Assembly: GCA_964017045.1 (NCBI GenBank) | Contig: OZ024809.1 | Span: 11,848,307-11,912,306 of the forward strand | Direction of reading: 5' to 3' | DNA from: Omphiscola glabra | Taxonomy: Eukaryota; Mollusca; Gastropoda; Lymnaeidae | Length of the DNA: 64,000 nt | In this document: positions 55,946 through 64,000 of the stretch, in pieces | Position numbering within the stretch: the first letter of the stretch is position 1 | How the letters are laid out: each line of letters starts with the position of its first letter | Made by a program: the position numbers and the translations under genes | Notes under the pieces: generated by a model | Told to the model about the DNA's origin: nothing | Seen by the model: the letters and a program-made list of their open reading frames with translations, nothing else | The model's database searches: none

Positions 55946-57149
55946 GCAGGCAAGGAAAATGGATTGGAAAACATTGTCCTAACAGTTTAATGGCGTTGTT
56001 ATTTAAGTAGGTCTCGGAGCTTGTCCACAAGTGCCAGACATCTGCTCACCCGGAGGGTTAGTATTGGGAGATAGATTACGGTGAAGTAGACCAATACCTC
56101 CCCAAAACCCCCACCCCATCATCTCTTACTGATAGCAACTCTCACGGATTAAATTAACAACCCCCTCTGACCCCCAGCCAACCCAGGCTACTCACAACCC
56201 CATTTCACTTGTTTGAAATCTCCTCACCCTATACCCAGCACTGTGCGTTTGCACCTCAACATACCCCTCAATGTAAATTTACACCCCATCCTACACCCAA
56301 ACGTACAATTGCACCCCACCCACTTTATCATTCAACGTACAACTGCACCACCAAACCCAAATATTCCCTACCTCGAGGGACTCAAACTAAAACTGAGGCC
56401 CCCAGGCTCCCCCCCCCCCTTATTTTTTCAACCCGAACACTCACAGGCACCACCCCCCCATACACCCCCCACTCACACCACATTTCAAGTAGTTGATAAA
56501 GCGTCTAAGATAACCAGACAGACAAAGCAGCTAAAAACAAAGCCCCCCCCCCCGCCCGCCCCCGCCCACCCACCTCCACTCACGCATAAATTTATGACAT
56601 AACCAGGTCGGACAGACGAAGTTCTTTCAACATGTTGACTTAACCTGAAGTACGCAATAGTTGTTTTAGTGAGTCGCCGTGACGTGTGCTTCAAAAGAAA
56701 AAAATATTTGAGAGTAGTTTCCCTTTGCTAAAAAAAAAAAACCCCAAAAACTTCTCTCATAAATATGGCGGAATGTTCTAAGCATTGTAAGAGATAAAAA
56801 ATTTGTACCTTACTTTGTTAAATTGTTTTAATGCTTCTGAAATGAATTTAGCGTGGGTCTTACGCCCAGTACACTGGTTCTCGCGATATTTACGATCGAA
56901 GTAAACCAGTGGCTCTAGTCCTCTTGAAGTTATCTCGAGTAATAGGTCCTTAGTTGCAGTTAGAGACACAATGGGGGCTCGGCTCCATATTTTAATCCAG
57001 ATTGTCTTAGTCACGGTTGACTGTAAAACACTGACTAAGCTATTTAAACAATTAGGCCAAATAGGTTGAGATAGTATGGACAGTTTAATGTTAAGGCTGG
57101 TTCCAACTCATGAAAAAGATTTAGTTAAAGAGCGACTGCTTAAAACTAG
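55946..57149. other. Spacer, no gene assigned
   Basis: The C-rich stretch 56100-56580 has loose CACCCCA phrases. AT-rich after 56690. Frames here are low complexity. Confidence 0.45.
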
Positions 57150-58315
57150 GCGTGGGACGAGAGAGCATGGGATGAGAGAGCATGAGATGAGAGAGCATGG
57201 GGTGGGAGAGCATGGTGAGAGAGCGTGGTATGAGAGAGCATGGGATGAGAGAGCATGAAATGAGAGTGTGGTATGATAGAGCATGGAATGAGAGAGCATG
57301 GAATGAGAGAGCATGGAATGAAAGCGTGGGATGAGAGAGCATGGGATGAAAGAGCATGGAATGAGAGAGCATGGAATGAGAGTGTGGTATGATAGAGCAT
57401 GGGATGAGAGAGCATGGAATGAGAGAGCATGGAATGAGAGAGCATGGAATGAAAGCATGGGATGAGAGAGCATGGGATGAGAGAGCATGGAATGAGAGAG
57501 CATGGAATGAAAGCGTGGGATGAGAGAGCATTGGATGAGAGAGCATGGGATGAGACAGCATGGGATGAGAGAGCATGAAATGAAAGCGTGGGATGAGAGA
57601 GCATGGGATGAGAGAGCACGGGATGAGAGAGCATAGGATGAGAGCGTGGGATGAGAGAGCATGGGATAAGAGAGCATGGGATGAGAGAGGATGGGATGAG
57701 AGAGCATGGAATGAAAGCGTGGGATGAGAGAGCATGGAATGATAGAGCATAGGATGAGACAGCATGGGATGAGACAGCATGAAATGAAAGCGTGGGATGA
57801 GAGAGCATGGGATGAGAGAGCATGGGATGAGAGCGTGGGATGTGAGAGCATGGGATGTGAGAGCGTGGGATGTGAGAGCATGGGATGTAAGAGCATGGGA
57901 TGAGAGAGCATGGGATGAGAGAGCATTGGATGAAAGCGTGGAATGAGAGCGACGGGTGAGAGTGTGGGATGAGGGTGTATGATGTGGGCGTGTGATGAGA
58001 GCATGGAATATGTGAGCGTGGGATGTGAGCGTAGCATAAAAGAATGGACGAGAACCTGGGGTGAGAGCGTGGGGGGAGAGAGCGTTGGGGAGAGAGTGTG
58101 GGGTGAGAGAGCGTGGGGTGATAGAGCGTGGGGTGAGAGAGCGTGGGGTGAGAGAGCGTGGGGTGAGAAAGCGTGGGGTGAGAGTGTGTGGGATGAGAGA
58201 GCGTGGGGTGAGAGAACGTGGGTTGAGAGAGCGTGGGGTGAGAAAGAGTGATGAGAGAGTGTGATGAGAGGGCGTGGGATGAGAGCATGGGATGTGAGCA
58301 CGGGATGAGTGTGGC
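57150..58315. repeat. 15-bp minisatellite, ~75 copies
   Basis: The unit is GAGAGCATGGGATGA with GGAATGA, GCGTGG and shortened (13-bp) variants. A GCGTGGGGTGA subtype occupies 58060-58250. Irregular higher-order blocks recur every 100-130 bp. A 417-codon minus-strand frame is a by-product. Confidence 0.97.
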
Positions 58316-58441
58316 TTAAACTGATGTTGATCATGTATCCGATGAATTTAGCCTGTAACAAACTGTAATTCTTAGTTGTAAAAATTGGGTGTTGAGAGAT
58401 TATCTAAGGAGGAACCCGAACCTGGACATCATCAAACCAAT

Positions 58442-58940
58442 TTACTAAGACACGGTTTCATCCCACCAAAAACAATGACACGGTTTCATCCCGACAATTA
58501 CACGGTTTCATCCCTTCAATGACAATAACACGGTTTCCTCCCACCAATAACAATGCCATGGTTTCATCCCACCAAAAACAAAGACACAGTTTCATCCCTT
58601 CAATGACAATAACACGGTTTCATCCCACCAATAACAATGACACTGTTTCATCCCACCATTAACAATGAAACGGTTTCATTCCACCAAGAACAATGACACG
58701 GTTTCATCCCACCAATAACAATGACATGGTTTCATCCCTTCAATGACAATAACACGGTTTCATCCCACCAATAACAATGACACTGTTTCATCCCACCATT
58801 AACAATGAAACGGTTTCATTCCACCAAGAACAATGACACGGTTTCATCCCACCAATAACAATGACATGGTTTCATCCCTTCAATGACAATAACACGGTTT
58901 CGTCCCACCAATAACAATGACACGGTTTCATCCCACCAAG
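58442..58940. repeat. 28-bp minisatellite, ~18 copies, 140-bp higher order
   Basis: The core is CACGGTTTCATCCCACCAAT followed by AACAATGA. A five-unit block starting CACTGTTTCATCCCACCATT occurs at 58641 and 58781, exactly 140 bp apart, with its internal variants conserved. Confidence 0.96.
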
Positions 58941-60056
58941 CTCGTGTATACATAATATCAACCCTTTAACATTTAATGCTTTCATTGTGCAGTCTCCTTA
59001 GCGTTAAACACAAACTAACACTCGGCTTTTTGTTGTTGTTGTTGTTGTATTTTTTTGTTGTTGTTGTATTTTTTTGTTGTTGTTGTTGTATTTTTTTGTT
59101 TGAAACTTTGATTTCTATGTCGCAGAAAATCTTTTCGCGTAGCTTAAAATCGATCACTTGAAACTGAACACATATGCTCGACATATGCCTGCGCTGTAAT
59201 TTCAGCCTAGCGGGTCACTCTGGTGCACCGGTCCCCCGTTTCTGTTGTTGGAAATATCGCGGCTATGTTCCCTTTTCAAAGAGGGTTCTGAATGCTGCCG
59301 TGGAAACAGCTCAAACCTGATAGTTACAGGTTACATGTGACAAAGAATTGGTCGTCAATTCCCCGGAGTTTTATTTGATACTACGCATCAACCGTGCCGG
59401 AAAAAAAAAAAGAAGTTGCTGTATTTGATGACGTAAGAGCATCCGATTGAACAAAGTGGAGGCCATTGAAAGCAAGTTTGGGATAAATGGAGGATATCCA
59501 GCGTTTGGTTTCTTATATCACCTGCGGATTGGAGCGAATGTCGGGAACACAAAAAAAAAATAAATGCTGACGTAATCAAATGCCACATGACATGAAACTA
59601 CATTTCGCAAAATCCTATTCTTATACTGAGTGCGATGATTCGAATAGTCGACCACAGCGGATCTAAAAAGAATCACAGGAGGGGTACAAACTTAATATCG
59701 TACAATGCCAGAAAAATACATATCGTCATGCGTCCATCATTATTAACTGGCAATTTACTAGTAATGAACAAACAGAACCGGTAGGTTTCAATATTTAACT
59801 GGAGAGGGGGGGAGGAATTAAAGATAGATTCATTCACATCTGTCTATTTACATTTCTGTGATTGCGACACCGAACACGTGATTGGGTGAAGGTCCTCCTC
59901 CTCCGCTCTTCGCTCCACATCAACAACCCCCCCCCCCCCCACCCCGATTAAAAACTGTAAGCTTAAATTATTGTATTCCTGTTTTCATGAAAGTTATGAC
60001 GTAGTGCGCACATTGTGTTCTGTGGCTAAAAGTTGCGGTTTTAAATCATTGAATAT
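58941..60056. other. Spacer with (TTG)n tract
   Basis: TTG repeats mixed with T runs lie at 59027-59100. C run at 59928-59941. No gene. Confidence 0.5.
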
Positions 60057-60236
60057 GACTTCTGGAAGCTACCCCGTGTAGCTAAGTCAATGGCTACTGG
60101 AAGCTACCCCGTGTAGCTAAGTCAATGGCTACTGGAAGCTACCCCGTGTAGCTAAGTCAATGGCTACTGGAAGCTACCCCGTGTAGCTAAGTCAATGGCT
60201 ACTGGAAGCTACCCCGTGTAGCTAAGTCAATGGCTT
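60057..60236. repeat. 35-bp minisatellite, 5 near-perfect copies
   Basis: The core is GAAGCTACCCCGTGTAGCTA, in which AGCTAC and GTAGCT form a small hairpin, followed by AGTCAATGGCTACTG. Interior copies are identical, suggesting a young array. Confidence 0.97.
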
Positions 60237-61727
60237 GAAACATTCGGATATCAGCAGTTTAATCGATACAACGCGGGCTCTAAAACAGTTGAAAAAAACA
60301 TCCCCCATTGATAAGATTTTAACTTCTATTATGGTCACGTGCTATGGGCGTGGCTAAAGTAAATTCGACCGGTTAAAACACGTTTGGATATTTGCATTTC
60401 GGACAGAGCGTCAGATTTTTATTTTAACAGCTGGAAGGTTGGAGCGATAGATTGAGTGAGGACCACTGCTTTACATCATTATCAGAACAGACAAGACATC
60501 CAATTCACCGGAAGTTGCCATCTTCAAACGATCTCGTTAAACCTCGTGGGTCCACGCAGCCACGAGGTTACCACTCATTAAGACGCGCATGGAATGCGAA
60601 ACACGGCCATCCGCAGTGTAATTACGGCGCACGGATGGGACAATTTTGCCGCCAGAGGAGAAATAAGCCGCGCTAAAAACTATAAGGTCTTCCCCCAGCA
60701 CTTCTCCGAGAAGTTGGCACACGCACCGAAATGGTAAAACTCGCGCGCACGGCCGCAGAGACGGGCCTCATTAAGTGAGAACAGGGCCCTCGATGTCACA
60801 TCGTCATCTTGTAATGTCCACCGTGTGGGCAGGAAGTGACGAGCACACGATGTAGCCGGGCCTCTCTCCCCTTACCCCCCCCCTTTTTTTTTTACACGTC
60901 TGCTCCGATGATGGTAAACAAGAGGCGACAGCCGAGCTGACTGGCTCATTCCCAGACTCCAAATTCAATCTGGACATCTTCAGAGTGGACGGTGTCCAGA
61001 ACTCCTGATTGCACCACATAGTTAGAAGGGACATCGGCGTGTCATCGAGAACTGGAGAAAAAAAATGGATGGGTTTCAAAGTCATATGTATTATGGGGGT
61101 ACTGGTACTGTTCTTCGGTAAGTAATAGAGAAAAATGCATGCCATGCCTAGGATAATAAATGGAGGACTGCGTTAAAGCTGCGTGAATGGAAAATGTTAG
61201 GAAAAGGTATGTGGAAGCATGAATCGAAACACCAGGAAAATGGGAGAAGAACGTTTCGGCTAATAGCCTTCCCCAGCAGACAAGACAAATGAAAATACGA
61301 CAAGAAATAAAGACTAGTTAAAAAAAAAAAAATTTAAAAGTATTCCGCCATTGTTGTTGCCGGAAGTTGGTTTTTCCTAAAACCAAGATTACAGGAAGTG
61401 AAAGAATGTGTGCATTTTTTTTTTTACTGTGAATTTAACTAGATAGTCCTCTCTCTCTCACCGGATGTCTTAAATGCCCCATTGAAGTCTAATCAAATAC
61501 AGTTTTAAATTAAATTATTAAATAGCTTTATTATATGCATATATGGTGTGATTTTTTAGACGAATAAAACATGTATTTTAAAAAAAACATACACAACATA
61601 CTTGCATTTTTTAAGTAACCAATTTACTCCCATTAAATACATTTTAAATACATATATATGTCATACTTGGACAAACAACTGCAACATACAACTATAGAGC
61701 AAGCTTTATATGGTATCTATATATATG
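60237..61727. other. Spacer with CpG-rich patch
   Basis: 60520-60790 is CpG-rich (CACGGCCATCCGCAGTG, 'AACTCGCGCGCACGGCCG') and includes a 74-codon plus-strand frame (60452-60676) with no recognised domain. It is a plausible small CpG island. AT-rich after 61320. Confidence 0.35.
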
Positions 61728-61729
61728 TA

Positions 61730-62247
61730 CACCCATACCTCGCTATACGGCCGCTCTTTATACGGCTTTTCGCTTTAAGGCCAACTTTAAATTATGGCAC
61801 TTTTTCGGTTTAAATTATGGCACGATGTTTCATTATACGGCCAATAGATATCCTCTCTTTAGTTTCAGCTTCTCCCCTTAGGCGACTCTGCTTTAGTAGT
61901 CTGCCTTATTTCCTGTGCTATCACACCTTATTCATATCCTGTGACTCAGTAAGTTGATGTGTTTGTTTCTGTTTTGTTTGTTTGGATTAATTGGTGAATT
62001 TTATTTTATGTATAAATATGTGCATACGATTTCTTTTGTTTTTTAATTTATATGTTTATTTTTTTAAATTTCTGTTTACTATTACAATGTTTTGTACTTT
62101 TATTTTTATAGGAAATGAAAAGAATAAAATGATTTATGAACTAACGACTATATTATTTTATACAAAAATTGGAACAGATCCAATTAAATTTGTATGGGTT
62201 TATATCAAAATTATTGATTCATTATACGGTAAAGCGAGGTATGGGTG
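61730..62247. mobile_element. pogo/Tigger-like element, 518 bp, TA flanks
   Basis: The left end CACCCATACCTCGCTATACG and right end GTAAAGCGAGGTATGGGTG form ~20-bp inverted repeats of the pogo/Tigger type. TA occurs directly outside both (61728-61729, 62248-62249). The interior is AT-rich. A 97-codon frame (61991-62284) crosses the right end and does not resemble transposase. Confidence 0.8.
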
Positions 62248-62249
62248 TA

Positions 62250-63139
62250 TATATCAATGGGGGCACCACATAATATACCCATAATATGTAATATTTAAGT
62301 CTTGAGGATAATGTAATATTTTCAACTCATTATATTGTTATATCTTCTATCAATGTGTGGTTTTCTTTAAATAGAAATAGCGTGTCTTTGTTTCACAGGA
62401 GCGTGACATTTTTACAAGCAATCTTCATCTCGTGACGCAATTTTCATTGAGTTGTTACAAAAAAGGGTTGATGTGGTGGCAACACCACTCACGAGTCGCC
62501 CACCGTCGGAGTCGCCTCTGCATCAAGTGATTCCTGCGCTGGCCGCAGACTTAACAAGACATTCCTGAAACCCACCACCGGACGGACGGGTAGTGAACCA
62601 CGGTGTCATCACCACCAATGTCTTGCTTGTCAGTGAGAGTCATCTCCCCGTCAGTACATTGTTTGAGGACGATATTCGGCGGAGACTTCACGAGGGCTGG
62701 AATTGGAAAAAAGGGGGGGGGGGGCTTTGAGGATCTGTGACACGTGAGGAGGGATTTGGAAAAGGGGGGGGGGTTAGTCTGACCACTTCATGTCCGTGTC
62801 TATCGGTAAACATCAGCAGTGACATGGGGTGCCGTGGAAATGGGGGAGCTGTAGGGTGACTGAAGAGGATGTCAGTACTGTGGTGAGGCTATCAGTGCTC
62901 ACAGACGATGGGGGTAGGGGTGAATACATCATGATGGCTTAACCGGAAGCTCCATCCCATCCCGGCTGATTGGCTGGGGTCCTATTTGTGAGAGGTGAAG
63001 GTCAGAGATGTTAAGATAAAGCTGAGGGGGTGTGAATCAAGGGCGTGAGAATGGGGCGCTAGAGAGGGTGCCAGAGAGGTTCATAAATTTATGAAAGAAT
63101 ATACATGTTACATAGAGGAATTTAATATAAATGACGAAA
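62250..63139. other. Spacer, no gene assigned
   Basis: 62400-62700 is of more even composition, and G runs occur at 62713-62727 and 62764-62774. No recognised gene. Confidence 0.45.
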
Positions 63140-63500
63140 AATAAACACTGTGTAAAGACATATTATGTGATGACGTATTGTGCAATGACATATTATGTGA
63201 ACACACATTGTGCAAAGACATATTATGTGAAGACACATTGTGTAAAGACGTATTATATGAACACACATTGGGTAAAGTCATATTATTTGAAGACACATTG
63301 TGTAAAAACGTATTATTTGAAGACCCATTGTATAAACAAATATTATGTGAAAACACATTGGGTATAGTCATATTATGTGAAGACACATTCTGTAAAGACA
63401 TATTTTGTGATGACACATTGTGTAAAGACGTATTATTCGAAGACCCGTTGTGTAAAGACATATTATGTGAAGACACATTCTGTAAAGACGTATTATGTAG
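63140..63500. repeat. 30-bp minisatellite, 12 copies
   Basis: The core is GTAAAGACATATTATGTGAA followed by GACACATTGT. Confidence 0.96.
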
Positions 63501-63667
63501 TCAACACACAGTGGTATGCGAGCCGTTATCTCTGATTAGATTACCAATATAAAGGATCAGAAATTTATTATTTTAATTTTTTAATAATTTTTAAATATTT
63601 AAATTGACATCATTTAAAAAAATGAAACTATAATCTCAGAACCATATTGCCTTGTGTGTACTTGTTC

Positions 63668-63815
63668 TTGTCGCTATGGCAACGTGGGTGTGGTTGTCCA
63701 ATCAGAAGACGCATGGCATGCGATTGCTTTTCTTTTATACATCTGTAATGGGTCACTTCCGGTAAACTTGAGTAACTCTTAGGATCAGCAGACCTACTGA
63801 ATAGAGACGTCACAG
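63668..63815. promoter_or_regulatory. Candidate promoter motif cluster
   Basis: GTCGCTATGGCAAC (63670-63683) is one mismatch from the RFX X-box. CCAATCAG is at 63698-63705 and GACGTCA (CRE-like) at 63806-63812. The cluster is suggestive, but no transcript start or downstream exon is visible before the window ends. Confidence 0.25.
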
Positions 63816-63914
63816 TGGAGATAACTCTACTGAAAACATGAAGAGTACCACTCGGCATATTGATTCGTTATTTTTTTTTATTTTTTTTTATTTTTTTTTT
63901 GCACTTTGTTAGAA

Positions 63915-64000
63915 GAAATGGCAAAAGAAAAAGTCGAGCCATAGAAGAAGTAGCAATAGAAAAAGTCGCGCTATTGAAGAAGTAGCAATGGAATAAGTCG
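63915..64000. repeat. 32-bp minisatellite, cut by window end
   Basis: The core is GAAGAAGTAGCAAT followed by .GAA.AAGTCG. At least 2.5 copies, continuing past 64000. Confidence 0.8.

Noticed and set aside
57108..58361. 417-codon minus-strand frame and its companions
   Set aside because: It is entirely the 15-bp satellite read through. All phases are open because the unit lacks stops in that orientation.

Overview
This window looks like nuclear DNA of a metazoan, most probably a mollusc (gastropod-like). That is inferred from four things: GT-AG style exon borders, non-LTR retrotransposon 3' ends of the type common in lophotrochozoans, several families of short hAT, piggyBac and pogo-type elements with clear target-site duplications, and a very high load of minisatellites. 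No operon-like coding, Shine-Dalgarno series, rRNA or convincing tRNA gene is visible. I recognise no complete protein-coding gene. Almost all long open frames are read-throughs of tandem repeats and are not reported as genes.

Layout. 1-6.8 kb: AT-rich, free of large tandem arrays. It holds a ladder of diverged tandem segmental repeats, each with a short exon-like open block between a polypyrimidine-AG acceptor and a GTAAGT-type donor (1970-2107, 2669-2814, 3197-3265, 4006-4084, 4865-4945). Two piggyBac-type miniature elements follow, then a possible terminal exon with a polyadenylation signal near 6.7 kb. This is the best candidate for a gene or decaying gene here. 7-64 kb: a string of about fifty mostly unrelated minisatellite arrays (units about 15-72 bp, a few to about 75 copies). 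By hand I estimate they cover close to 30 percent of the window. Between them lie transposon fragments and unassigned spacer.

Mobile elements supported by structure: a foldback element with 9-bp duplication (10.7 kb); hAT-type miniature elements with 8-bp duplications at 15.4, 22.8, 26.6, 27.7, 45.3 and 50.2 kb; a SPIN-like hAT copy at 27.7 kb; a pogo/Tigger-like element at 61.7 kb; and antisense non-LTR retrotransposon remnants at 9.7, 10.1, 32.6 and 52-53.3 kb, the last keeping recognisable reverse transcriptase motifs.

The most interesting theme is the link between transposons and minisatellite birth. A 27-bp array of about 22 units lies wholly inside a hAT element with a perfect target duplication and is built from its terminal sequence. 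A 72-bp array is five copies of a retrotransposon 3' end plus its short tail. A 44-bp array was split by a later retrotransposon insertion. Several arrays show higher-order periods (225, 140 and about 108 bp), pointing to amplification by unequal exchange or template switching.
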